This document shows positions 1-7,202 of a stretch of 8,245 nt of DNA, in pieces. Origin of the DNA: Phycisphaerae bacterium (GTDB lineage Bacteria; Planctomycetota; Phycisphaerae; Phycisphaerales; SM1A02). Within the stretch, counting starts at the first letter, position 1. Every line of letters begins with the position of its first letter. The notes beneath the pieces were generated by a model, which saw only the letters and a program-made list of their open reading frames with translations, ran no database searches and had not been told where the DNA came from. The position numbers were made by a program, and so were the translations under genes. The stretch lies in contig JABJQE010000318.1 of NCBI GenBank assembly GCA_018663565.1, positions 1 through 8,245 of the forward strand. The letters are read 5' to 3'.

Positions 1-1
1 C

Positions 2-1093
2 GATGAACGGCTCTTGCTGCCGACATTCCCATATCTCGAATCCGTCCGTCGCATGGTCTTGTGGACCGTCGCTGAAACCTACCGGCTCGCTGAGGCGGGC
101 GAGGCAGAAGCTGGCCTGATACTCTTGCTCGATGAACTCATGGTGCTTCGAAAGCTTGCTGACCGGGAGTTCCAAGAAGAGAAACAAACCGCAATTCACT
201 TGATCAACGAAGGCCTTGAGTTCTTTCGTGGGGTGATGTATCGGTATCTCGATGATTTGTCACCGGCCTTTCTGAAACGGTTTGCCTACATCGAAATCGC
301 TAGTTTGCGGCCAGGTCGAGTCAGTCTGTTTATGCCCGAGAACGATCGGCTGCTCTGCGAGGCCCTGCTCGCCAACGCCTTTGATCCATCGTTGGGAACG
401 CCCGACATGGATGAGTTTGCCGCCGTCTTTACCGATGTACAAACCGTCGATCGGCCCCTCCAACGGTTTGGAGCTCGGAACCGCTGGGAAGCCTTGCGGC
501 GGCAGCACGACAGCCTGGAGACATCGAAGGAGCGTCTCCACTTGATTTTCGACGATTGGTGGCGTCGATGGCGATCTGATGATATGACCCAAATGGGCTC
601 GTTGATTCTTGATCAGCAGTCTCAGTTTGAGTTATTGAACGTCGGACGATTCGCGGCGATCGATGCTGTTATTCATGACATGAAAGATCTCTTTGATGCC
701 CGTGCTCGACTTCTTGTCGAAGTGAATGCCACCGCGGCGGCGGCGGGAATTGCTGGATACAGGCAAGACCGTGGCGTGTATCCCAAGGAAATGCGGATCG
801 CATTTGGTATCACACTCAACAAGTCATTTGTCGTTGACGAGTATGCCTTGATTGCTGATGGCTATCGCCCGTGGTTTGTGTATCGATACATTTCAAAGCG
901 TCGCGAGCTTGACGTGGGCAAGATCCGCGTGTGGCTTGAGCCCGGAACCGGATTGCTGTACAGCGCGGGTCGAGATGGAATAGACAGTCTTGGCAAACTG
1001 CACGTTGATGAGCAGGGGCGAGGTGACCTCATCATCTGGCCTCCGCCACTCGAACTGGTCCGCGAACAACACGGCACCGACGCCAAAGACTAA
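2..1093 (+). CDS. Hypothetical protein with pseudopilin-like C-terminal module (5' end outside window)
   Basis: The reading frame is open from base 2. The only early start candidate is a TTG at 14 and no in-frame ATG with a ribosome site is visible, so the gene most likely begins before the window. About 363 codons are seen, ending in TAA. The N-terminal two thirds is rich in predicted helix and charged residues, with no recognisable domain and no membrane segment in the visible part. The last ~130 residues are more informative. A helix ending in GYRQDRGVYP (about 754-783) is followed by a PWFVYRY strand, then LYSAGRDGID (956-985) and GDLIIWPPP near the end. A YRxxxGxYP motif followed by YSxGxDGxDxxG is typical of GspG-like pseudopilin C-terminal domains and of many planctomycete hypothetical proteins. 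The prepilin N-terminus that would confirm secretion is not in view. It lies 34 nt upstream of trxB on the same strand, so the two may be co-transcribed. Function unknown. Confidence 0.72.
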   Translation, partial: DERLLLPTFPYLESVRRMVLWTVAETYRLAEAGEAEAGLILLLDELMVLRKLADREFQEEKQTAIHLINEGLEFFRGVMYRYLDDLSPAFLKRFAYIEIASLRPGRVSLFMPENDRLLCEALLANAFDPSLGTPDMDEFAAVFTDVQTVDRPLQRFGARNRWEALRRQHDSLETSKERLHLIFDDWWRRWRSDDMTQMGSLILDQQSQFELLNVGRFAAIDAVIHDMKDLFDARARLLVEVNATAAAAGIAGYRQDRGVYPKEMRIAFGITLNKSFVVDEYALIADGYRPWFVYRYISKRRELDVGKIRVWLEPGTGLLYSAGRDGIDSLGKLHVDEQGRGDLIIWPPPLELVREQHGTDAKD

Positions 1094-1116
1094 ATATCAC
1101 ACCCGCGAAGTGGGTT

Positions 1117-1120
1117 GGAG
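1117..1120 (+). promoter_or_regulatory. Ribosome binding site of trxB
   Basis: GGAG lies 7 nt before the ATG at 1128. This site decides the start: the frame is open further upstream (an ATG at 990), but that would overlap the preceding gene by about 100 nt and add a 46-residue extension unlike any thioredoxin reductase. Confidence 0.6.
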
Positions 1121-1127
1121 TATCGAC

Positions 1128-2105
1128 ATGACAGCACAGAGTGATACCGAGCAGGTCGTGATCATCGGCAGCGGTCCAGCAGGCTGGACTGCCGCTATCT
1201 ACGCCGCTCGCGCAAATCTTGATCCCATATGTCTCATTGGTGTCCCTCGAACGAACCCCGCGCCCGTTTTGCCCGGCGGCCAACTGATGCTGACCACTGA
1301 GGTGGAGAACTACCCGGGGTTCCCCACTGGCATCAGTGGCCCCGACATGATGCAGGCATTTCAAAAGCAGGCCGAGCGATTTGGAACACGCACGCGAGGG
1401 GTCGACGTTGTTTCATGCGATTTCTCTGAGCGGCCATTCAAACTCACCACCAGCGAGGGCGATGTTGTGCTCGCTGAGACGGTCATCATTGCGACGGGCG
1501 CAACAGCCAACTGGCTTGGTCTCGAGAATGAACTCCGTCTCGCCACATCCGGAGGCGGGGTCAGTGCCTGCGCAGTGTGTGATGGGGCCTTGCCGATGTT
1601 TCGGGACAAGCCCCTCGGGGTAGTCGGTGGCGGCGACAGCGCTATGGAAGAGGCTTCGTATCTTGCGAAGTTTGCATCGAAGGTGTACGTGATCAATCGC
1701 CGCGACGCGCTTCGCGCGTCGCAGACGATGCAAGATCGTGTCTTGTCCAATGACAAGATTGAGATCGTGTGGAACAGCGTGGTATCCGATGTGCTCGGCG
1801 AGAAGATGATCGAGTCAGTAGAACTTGAGGACACGAAGACTGGCGAGCATTCTCGTCTGGATCTTACGGGGCTGTTTGTGGCTATTGGGCATACTCCTGC
1901 GACGAGTTTCCTTGAAGGCAGTGGTGTGGCGCTTGATGAGGCGGGATACGTGCTTGTTGAAGGCGCCTCGTGTCAAACCAATGTCGATGGTGTGTTTGCC
2001 GCCGGTGATGTGGCTGATGCAACCTATCGTCAGGCTATTACTGCTGCAGGCATGGGCTGTCGCGCTGCGATTGATGCAGAGCACTGGATTGCCAACCAAG
2101 GCTAA
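1128..2105 (+). CDS. trxB: Thioredoxin-disulfide reductase
   Basis: FAD- and NADPH-dependent flavoenzyme that reduces the disulfide of thioredoxin in the cytoplasm. The 325-residue product has the full low-molecular-weight TrxB architecture. The FAD-binding GSGPAG loop is at residues 14-19, followed by AAIYAARAN. GGQLMLTTEVENYPGFP is at about 50-66. The redox-active pair is Cys148 and Cys151 in CAVCDG. The NADPH-binding GGGDSA is at 167-172, followed by NRRDALRAS, which keeps the arginines that bind the NADPH 2'-phosphate. The C-terminal FAD motif GDVADATYRQAITAAGMG is near 287-304. Length matches the family. Relative to the E. coli enzyme there are about eight extra residues (around PRTNPAPVL, 40-48) just before GGQL, a loop likely at the FAD edge. 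The gene follows the hypothetical gene by 34 nt and runs tail-to-tail into the dicarboxylate symporter gene with a 6-nt gap. No obvious terminator hairpin is seen there. Confidence 0.96.
   Translation: MTAQSDTEQVVIIGSGPAGWTAAIYAARANLDPICLIGVPRTNPAPVLPGGQLMLTTEVENYPGFPTGISGPDMMQAFQKQAERFGTRTRGVDVVSCDFSERPFKLTTSEGDVVLAETVIIATGATANWLGLENELRLATSGGGVSACAVCDGALPMFRDKPLGVVGGGDSAMEEASYLAKFASKVYVINRRDALRASQTMQDRVLSNDKIEIVWNSVVSDVLGEKMIESVELEDTKTGEHSRLDLTGLFVAIGHTPATSFLEGSGVALDEAGYVLVEGASCQTNVDGVFAAGDVADATYRQAITAAGMGCRAAIDAEHWIANQG
1702..1722 (+). repeat. Perfect inverted repeat (9-bp stem, 3-nt loop) inside trxB
   Basis: GCGACGCGC (1702-1710) and GCGCGTCGC (1714-1722) are exact reverse complements separated by TTC. 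They fall in the codons for RRDALRAS in the NADPH-binding region. A second, weaker hairpin follows at once: ACGAT (1725-1729) and ATCGT (1735-1739) around a 5-nt loop. There is no T-run after either, so they are not intrinsic terminators. The arm composition may be a by-product of GC-rich Arg and Ala codons. Confidence 0.6.
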
Positions 2106-2111
2106 GGCTGT

Positions 2112-3410
2112 TTACTCGACTGGCCCATCAGGTGCGATTCGCGTCATGATGCGTGCGCCAACAGCATCGCCCCACACGTTGACCGTGGTGCGGCACATGT
2201 CGAGAATGCGATCGACTCCAAGGATGACGCCAATTGCGGCAATGGGTAGTTCGGCGGCGCCGCCAAGGCTTGCGTTGACTGCTGCAATCACGATGACCAT
2301 GGTGACAAGCCCTGCTGAGGGAATACCAGCTGCGCCCACAGCAGCAAGCGTTGCCGTAATCACCACAAGCAGGATTTGCCCAAGTCCAAGGTCGATGCCG
2401 TACAACTGAAAGAGAAACAGCACCGCGACTGCTTCGTACAACGCTGTTCCATCCATATTGATCGTCGAGCCGAGCGGGAGAACGAAGTTGCTTGCTTGTT
2501 CGGAGCATTCGCCCTCGTCAATGGCCGTTTCAATGGTGACTGGAAGCGTAGCGCTGCTTGAGTCCGTACCAAATGCCGTAAGCAAGGCAGGTTTCATTTT
2601 CGCCATGAATCGGTAGGGGTGCACGCGTCCAAATACCCACAAGATGAGTGGGAGGATCACGAGCCCATGAATCGCCAATCCGAGGAATACGGTGGCCATG
2701 TATCCACCGAGCGGCCCGGTGAGGTTGCCCAGTCCAATGCGGCCAACGGTCCACGCGACAAGGAAGAACACGCCGATGGGCGTGATCCAAATAACCCACT
2801 GCACCAAGATCATCAAGGCTTCAAAGACCGCGTCAAAGAACTCCCTCGCGGCCCGGGTTCGCTCACCGCCTGCGGCGAGGGCAAGGCCAAGCCCGATCGC
2901 AAAGACGATGATGCCCAGCGGTCGTCCGGCGCTCATTTCACGCATGATGTTGGACGGAATGAGTTGGTAGAGGATGTTGGTCCACGTGCCGCCCATCGTC
3001 TTGTCATCGACTTTCGCCTGTAGTGTGGTGTCTGAGGAGAACGCTGTTTCTCCAGTGGCGACGATGGATTCTCGTACTTCTGTTGGTAGGTCTCCGGGGT
3101 TGGTGAACTGCACCAATGTGGCGCCAACCGCCACGGCGATGAGCATCGTGGAGAAGTAATAGAGCAGCGTGGCGCCGCCGAGCCGGCCGAGTTTTGCGGG
3201 GTCACCAATGCGGGTAATGCCAGCTACAACACTGAAGAGTACGAGCGGAATGACCAACAGCTTGAGCGGCCGTACGAGGACGAGGTCGCCGGCTACCTTT
3301 GTCCAGTGCCCGCTGCCAATTGATTGCCCGTTCAAGATGAACTCGCCAACAATTGCGCCGAGCACCATGCCGGCCACAATGAGAATCGTGAGGAGGGTGG
3401 TTGATTTCAT
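2112..3410 (-). CDS. Dicarboxylate/amino acid:cation symporter (DAACS/SLC1 family), glutamate/aspartate type
   Basis: Inner-membrane secondary transporter importing acidic amino acids or C4-dicarboxylates with Na+ or H+. The 432-residue product is full length and very hydrophobic, with a first membrane helix at about residues 5-25. Family signatures occur in order: the serine-rich HP1 tip SSSATLP (284-290), the cation-binding NMDGTALY (318-325) in TM7, the HP2 loop AAGIPSAGLVT (360-370), and TM8 with DRILDMCRTTVNVWGD (400-415). In TM8, Asp404, Arg407, Thr408 and Asn411 align with the residues that coordinate aspartate in GltPh. The Arg is the one that reads the side-chain carboxylate, so an acidic substrate is likely; I cannot separate GltP-like from DctA-like specificity further. 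A loop after TM3 of about 40 residues (about 103-142) is longer than in archaeal homologues. The gene lies 92 nt downstream of aspS on the same strand. No strong Shine-Dalgarno precedes the ATG and no clear promoter is seen in the gap. Confidence 0.93.
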   Translation of the reverse strand: MKSTTLLTILIVAGMVLGAIVGEFILNGQSIGSGHWTKVAGDLVLVRPLKLLVIPLVLFSVVAGITRIGDPAKLGRLGGATLLYYFSTMLIAVAVGATLVQFTNPGDLPTEVRESIVATGETAFSSDTTLQAKVDDKTMGGTWTNILYQLIPSNIMREMSAGRPLGIIVFAIGLGLALAAGGERTRAAREFFDAVFEALMILVQWVIWITPIGVFFLVAWTVGRIGLGNLTGPLGGYMATVFLGLAIHGLVILPLILWVFGRVHPYRFMAKMKPALLTAFGTDSSSATLPVTIETAIDEGECSEQASNFVLPLGSTINMDGTALYEAVAVLFLFQLYGIDLGLGQILLVVITATLAAVGAAGIPSAGLVTMVIVIAAVNASLGGAAELPIAAIGVILGVDRILDMCRTTVNVWGDAVGARIMTRIAPDGPVE

Positions 3411-3502
3411 GACGGCAAGACTAGCAGTCGGCGAACAGTTGTGTTGCCTTGGACCGACAGATCATGCCGAGCAGAAGTGGATCTTGCCTTGAATTCGCGG
3501 CC

Positions 3503-5287
3503 TTATTCAGTCGCAACTGGTTCAGTGCACTGCACCTTGAGCTCATCGAGTTGTTCATCATCAACCGGGCCAGGAGCTTCGGTCATGAGATCGGCGCCAT
3601 TCTGCGTCTTTGGGAAGGCGATGACATCACGGATATTATCTGTGGACATCAGCAACATGACGAGGCGATCAAGGCCGAATGCCACCCCGCCATGGGGCGG
3701 AGCACCTTGGCTGAGCGCATCGAGCAAGAATCCAAACTTCTCACGCATATCCTCTTCCTCAAGGCCAAGCACACGGAAGACGGTGTTTTGTACTTCCGTA
3801 TCGTGAATACGAATTGATCCCCCGCCGATTTCGGAGCCATTGAGAATGATGTCGTAGCCGGCCGAGACTACAGCGCCCGGGTCGGACTCGAGCTTGTGGA
3901 TGTCTTCAGGGATCGGGGCGGTGAATGGGTGGTGTTCAGACAACCATCGTTGCTTGTCTTCGCTCCATCTGAACATCGGAAAGTCAACGACCCACAACGC
4001 CTTCCAAGCAGTTGTGTCAATCAGTTCGAGATGCCGGGCTGCATGCAGACGCACTTGTCCAAGCGATTCGCAAGCCTTGAGCCACTCGTCGCAGCCCATC
4101 AGGATCGTATCGCCGGGCTCAACTTCGAGTGCCGCTGAGAGTTCGTCTGTAACGCCTTCGATAAACTTGGCGATTCCGCCCTCAAACCCATTCTCGGTGA
4201 CCTTTGTCCAAGGCAGCCCGCCCGCGCCGTGAAGCTTGGCCGTCTCTTGAAGTTGATCGATAATTTTCCTGCTCAGTTTGTCTGCCGACTGCGGGATACG
4301 AATTGCTTTCACAACGCCGCGATCCTTCGCGAGCGCCGACTGAAAAACCTTGAAGTCGGTCTTGGCAACAATCTCCGAGATGTCCTGCAAATGCAGTTCG
4401 AAACGCATGTCAGGTCGATCAGCGCCCCACTTGTCGAGGGCGAGTTGCCACGGGATCTTCGGAATCTGACCAAGGTCAAGTCCAAGGAGTTGTTTGAAGA
4501 CGCGTCGTACAAAGCCCGTCATGATTTTGATGATTTCGTCACGGTCGACAAATGACATCTCGAGGTCAATCTGCGTGAACTCTGCTTGCCGATCGGCGCG
4601 TGGATCTTCATCGCGAAGGCATTTGCAAATCTGCATGTAGCGATCGCAACCAGCGATCATCAGAATCTGCTTGAAGATCTGCGGACTCTGCGGAAGGGCG
4701 TACCACTTGCCTGGGTACACGCGGGATGGCACGATAAAGTCACGTGCGCCCTCCGGTGTGCTTTTGATGAGCAGCGGCGTCTCGACTTCAAGGAAACCGA
4801 GATTATGGAAGTACTCTCGCGTAAGGGTCGAGAGATCATGCCGCATCTGGAGTGTGCGTTGCATGGTCGGTCGGCGGAGGTCGATATAGCGATGCCGTAG
4901 CCGTACATCTTCGGCGATCTTTGATGCCTCGTGATCGTCGGGCAGAATGGGGGGATTATTCGAACGCGAGAAGACCTTCAAGGCCGTTCCGCGAATCTCA
5001 ATTTCGCCGGTATCCAGCTTTGGGTTTTTGCCACCCTCGCGTGGGTCGACGCGGCCGCCGATCTGTACGACATCTTCTCGCCGCAGTGACCGGGCGAGTT
5101 CCATGACCTCGGCTTCGCAGTCTTCTTGATCAAAGACAGCCTGGGTCAGACCAGTTCGGTCGCGGATGTCTATGAAGACAAGCCCCTTCCCCTGGTCCCG
5201 AAAGGTGTTGACCCAGCCACAGACTGTGGCATCCGAGTTGACATCGGAGGATCGAAGTTCACCGCAAGTATGAGTACGCATTGGCAT
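3503..5287 (-). CDS. aspS: Aspartyl-tRNA synthetase
   Basis: Class IIb aminoacyl-tRNA synthetase that charges tRNA-Asp (and possibly tRNA-Asn) with aspartate. The 594-residue product matches the bacterial type, which carries an inserted GAD domain. An OB-fold anticodon-binding domain occupies about 1-105 (GWVNTFRDQGKGLVFIDIRDRTG at 24-46). Class II motif 1 is at about 160-180 (FHNLGFLEVETPLL). Motif 2 is at about 216-246, with RDEDPRADRQAEFTQID. The GAD insertion lies at about 290-420. Motif 3 is GVAFGLDRLVM (534-544). All catalytic signatures look intact. Residue 32, where discriminating enzymes usually have Leu and many non-discriminating ones His, is Gln. Two ATGs lie at 5287 and 5281; 5287 is preferred for its spacing to the GAGGAG at 5299-5304. 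The gene is divergent from lpxB and sits just upstream of an acidic amino-acid symporter. Confidence 0.97.
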   Translation of the reverse strand: MPMRTHTCGELRSSDVNSDATVCGWVNTFRDQGKGLVFIDIRDRTGLTQAVFDQEDCEAEVMELARSLRREDVVQIGGRVDPREGGKNPKLDTGEIEIRGTALKVFSRSNNPPILPDDHEASKIAEDVRLRHRYIDLRRPTMQRTLQMRHDLSTLTREYFHNLGFLEVETPLLIKSTPEGARDFIVPSRVYPGKWYALPQSPQIFKQILMIAGCDRYMQICKCLRDEDPRADRQAEFTQIDLEMSFVDRDEIIKIMTGFVRRVFKQLLGLDLGQIPKIPWQLALDKWGADRPDMRFELHLQDISEIVAKTDFKVFQSALAKDRGVVKAIRIPQSADKLSRKIIDQLQETAKLHGAGGLPWTKVTENGFEGGIAKFIEGVTDELSAALEVEPGDTILMGCDEWLKACESLGQVRLHAARHLELIDTTAWKALWVVDFPMFRWSEDKQRWLSEHHPFTAPIPEDIHKLESDPGAVVSAGYDIILNGSEIGGGSIRIHDTEVQNTVFRVLGLEEEDMREKFGFLLDALSQGAPPHGGVAFGLDRLVMLLMSTDNIRDVIAFPKTQNGADLMTEAPGPVDDEQLDELKVQCTEPVATE

Positions 5288-5298
5288 GGCTCAAATAG

Positions 5299-5304
5299 CT
5301 CCTC
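5299..5304 (-). promoter_or_regulatory. Ribosome binding site of aspS
   Basis: On the minus strand GAGGAG ends 11 nt before the ATG at 5287 and 17 nt before the alternative ATG at 5281. It is a strong Shine-Dalgarno core with slightly long spacing, favouring the upstream ATG. It sits in the narrow space between the divergent aspS and lpxB genes. Confidence 0.5.
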
Positions 5305-5332
5305 GGGTCGCCGTGTCCCCGGTGGGCGATTG

Positions 5333-6559
5333 ATGGGGCATGGTATCGAATTGGGATGGCAGAGTGGTGGCTCCGGGTATCCTGCGTGCGTGACGAGCCA
5401 GACGCAGAATTCATCCGGACCGGTCGTGCTGTTTACGGCCTTCGAGCCAAGTGGTGATGCGCTGGCAGCGCCAGTTATTGAGCGTCTGCTCAAGACGCAT
5501 CCGGAGTGGACGGTCTACGCGTGGGGCGGCGACAAAATGGAGGCGGCCGGCGCGAAGATGGCGGGCCGAACGGCTGATGATGGCGCGATGGGTCTTGGGG
5601 CGATCTCGCATATTCGGCAGGTTCGCCGGCAGATCAAAGCGATACAGCGATGGATCAAGACATGCCGTTTGATGGTGCACGTGCCTGTTGACTCACCCGC
5701 CGCTAACTTTCCGATTTGTAAGGCCAGCCGGAAGGCTGGGGCCCGCGTGGTGCATCTAGCTGCTCCGCAAATGTGGGCATGGGGCCGCTGGCGGGTCAAG
5801 AAGCTCAAGCGATTGACTGATCATGTGCTGTGCCTGCTGCCATTTGAACCTCGATGGTTTGGTGAACGGGGCATCAAGGGCACCTTTGTGGGTCACCCTG
5901 CGATCAACCGTGAACTGAGCGCCGAAGACCTGAAGTCGCGACTTCATGGCTTGCCGGCGGGGGCTCCGCGGATTGCGATTTTGCCTGGGTCACGCACCCA
6001 AGAAGTTCGCCGCAATATCCGCTTATTGATCTCGGCCTTCAACGAACTGCGGAATCGACAATCAACCCTCTCGGGTGTCATTGTCGCCTCGTCTCAAGAA
6101 ACAGCAGAGGTCATTCACCGCAAGCTTGGCGAGTTTCCGGTTGGGCTGAGCATGGTGGTCGGAATGCGAGATGAAGCAATTGCCTGGTCGGATCTGGCCT
6201 TGACGGTGTCTGGGACAGTGACTCTTGACATCATGAGGCAGTGTCATCCAATGATTGGCGTCTACAAGACTGGGCTAATCAGTTGCATCGGCGCCAAACT
6301 GCTGCTCAAGACGAAGTACAAATTGCTTCCAAACATCATCGCGGATGATGAAATCGTGCCTGAGTTCGTGCCATGGTGTCGCGGTGCTGGAAAGATCATC
6401 ACAAAAGCGCAGTGGCTACTCGACGATTCACGCCGTACGGCGGCTCATCAACACGGACTCCGACGTGCCCTCGGCTCGTACAAGGGGCACGACTTTGCTG
6501 GCGAGTGCGCCAAGGCCATTGCCGACATAGTCAAGAGCGGCCCGGTCAAAGATGCCTGA
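5333..6559 (+). CDS. lpxB: Lipid-A-disaccharide synthase
   Basis: Family GT19, GT-B fold glycosyltransferase. It joins UDP-2,3-diacylglucosamine and lipid X to make the lipid A disaccharide at the inner face of the inner membrane. Positions are from an ATG at 5333 (408 residues). The N-terminal signature is FEPSGD at 37-42, where most homologues have GEPSGD or GETSGD. VDSPAANF (119-126) carries Asp120, equivalent to the catalytic Asp98 of E. coli in IDAPDFN. APQMWAW is at 144-150, LPFEPRWF at 169-176, FVGHP at 185-189, LPGSRTQEV at 217-225, and SGTVTLD at 293-299, where the last residue is usually Glu. The start is uncertain. The frame is open back to 5126, but that overlaps aspS. ATG 5333 has a weak GGTGGG upstream. 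GTG 5390 (389 residues) would fit the usual short N-terminus and leave a roomier divergent promoter region. The stop overlaps the convergent gene by 14 nt. No other lpx gene is in the window. Confidence 0.93.
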   Translation: MGHGIELGWQSGGSGYPACVTSQTQNSSGPVVLFTAFEPSGDALAAPVIERLLKTHPEWTVYAWGGDKMEAAGAKMAGRTADDGAMGLGAISHIRQVRRQIKAIQRWIKTCRLMVHVPVDSPAANFPICKASRKAGARVVHLAAPQMWAWGRWRVKKLKRLTDHVLCLLPFEPRWFGERGIKGTFVGHPAINRELSAEDLKSRLHGLPAGAPRIAILPGSRTQEVRRNIRLLISAFNELRNRQSTLSGVIVASSQETAEVIHRKLGEFPVGLSMVVGMRDEAIAWSDLALTVSGTVTLDIMRQCHPMIGVYKTGLISCIGAKLLLKTKYKLLPNIIADDEIVPEFVPWCRGAGKIITKAQWLLDDSRRTAAHQHGLRRALGSYKGHDFAGECAKAIADIVKSGPVKDA

Positions 6560-7202
6560 CGGGGTATATGCGAAGAACGCAGTGGGCGTTTCCGATCCTG
6601 TCCTGAATTGATATGACACGTTGCGATGGCGTGGCAATTGGTAAGCCCTTGTCGAGACATCGATCTTGCCACACGCAAAAATCATGCTCGGCTACTTCGA
6701 TGGACTCGACCCAGAGCACAATCAGAAGTGCTGCATGAAAGATATTGGGGTCATTGGCCAGTTTGGTGACATCAGCTCGGACTGTGCCAAGCAGGTCGCT
6801 AGACCAGCTCCGATTGGGTCCCATTTCGGTGTGCTGCGCGACGGTCTTGACTTCGAGCCAGAACGCTTCTTCAAGCGGAACGGCGTTGGGGTCATCAAAG
6901 AGTGTCGCAACTGCTTGGAGATCTTGCAGTGGACGATTGTCGGGCGTGAGAACAAGATCACATCGGCGGCCCTCGCTGCGTGAACGCTTAGACCGAGCGC
7001 CGATATAGCGCTCTTCGCGGTGCACGCCGTAGCCAGCATGGCCCAGTGCGCTAGCGAGTTCTGGATGCAGCGACACTTCATCGAGCGCGTCAACGCCGCT
7101 GACCGCCTGCGCGGCGCGGTCGGCATCGACGCGGTTCTGTAGACCTACGGCAATCGCGTCGGCGATGTCGTCGACACACCAGCGAGTGTCTGTGCTACTC
7201 AC
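6546..7202 (-). CDS. Conserved hypothetical protein with PD-(D/E)XK nuclease-like pattern
   Basis: The 218-residue soluble protein starts at GTG. I do not recognise a characterised family. A helix with Glu48 (SLHPELASALGHAGYGVHRE) is followed by a basic stretch (ARSKRSRSEGRR, 69-80), a strand with Asp82 (CDLVLTP), and then Glu117-Val-Lys119 in FWLEVKTVAQ. E…D…ExK in this order, on alternating helix and strands, is the hallmark of the PD-(D/E)XK restriction-endonuclease-like fold. The 35-residue D-to-E spacing is on the long side. A hydrophobic strand (HAALLIVLWV, 156-165) follows, as in that fold's core. It could be a nuclease, a DNA-repair accessory, or a member that has lost catalysis. The style resembles hypothetical proteins of planctomycetes. 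The GTG overlaps the end of the upstream transporter's read-through frame (TAG at 7195-7197), and an in-frame TGA at 7212-7214 rules out a longer N-terminus. It is likely translated by coupling with the transporter gene. Its stop overlaps lpxB by 14 nt. Confidence 0.7.
   Translation of the reverse strand: MSSTDTRWCVDDIADAIAVGLQNRVDADRAAQAVSGVDALDEVSLHPELASALGHAGYGVHREERYIGARSKRSRSEGRRCDLVLTPDNRPLQDLQAVATLFDDPNAVPLEEAFWLEVKTVAQHTEMGPNRSWSSDLLGTVRADVTKLANDPNIFHAALLIVLWVESIEVAEHDFCVWQDRCLDKGLPIATPSQRVISIQDRIGNAHCVLRIYPVRHL

Noticed and set aside
990..1127. Upstream in-frame ATG extending trxB by 46 residues
   Set aside because: The extension overlaps the preceding gene, is unlike any TrxB N-terminus, and the ATG at 1128 has a GGAG and is directly followed by the FAD-binding strand.
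3411..3502. Possible terminator or promoter between aspS and the symporter gene
   Set aside because: Only a 4-bp palindrome (GACT-AGC-AGTC, about 3418-3428) and two TTGCCTT copies are seen; there is no T-tract hairpin or convincing -35/-10 pair.
3449..3817. Plus-strand 122-residue open frame antisense to the 3' end of aspS (and similar ones at 4229-4555 and 2619-3023)
   Set aside because: They lie opposite strongly conserved coding sequence, lack ribosome sites and recognisable domains, and are typical shadow frames in GC-rich DNA.
5126..5332. Upstream in-frame start extending lpxB across the 5' end of aspS
   Set aside because: It would overlap conserved aspS coding sequence by about 160 nt, and the added residues have no LpxB similarity.
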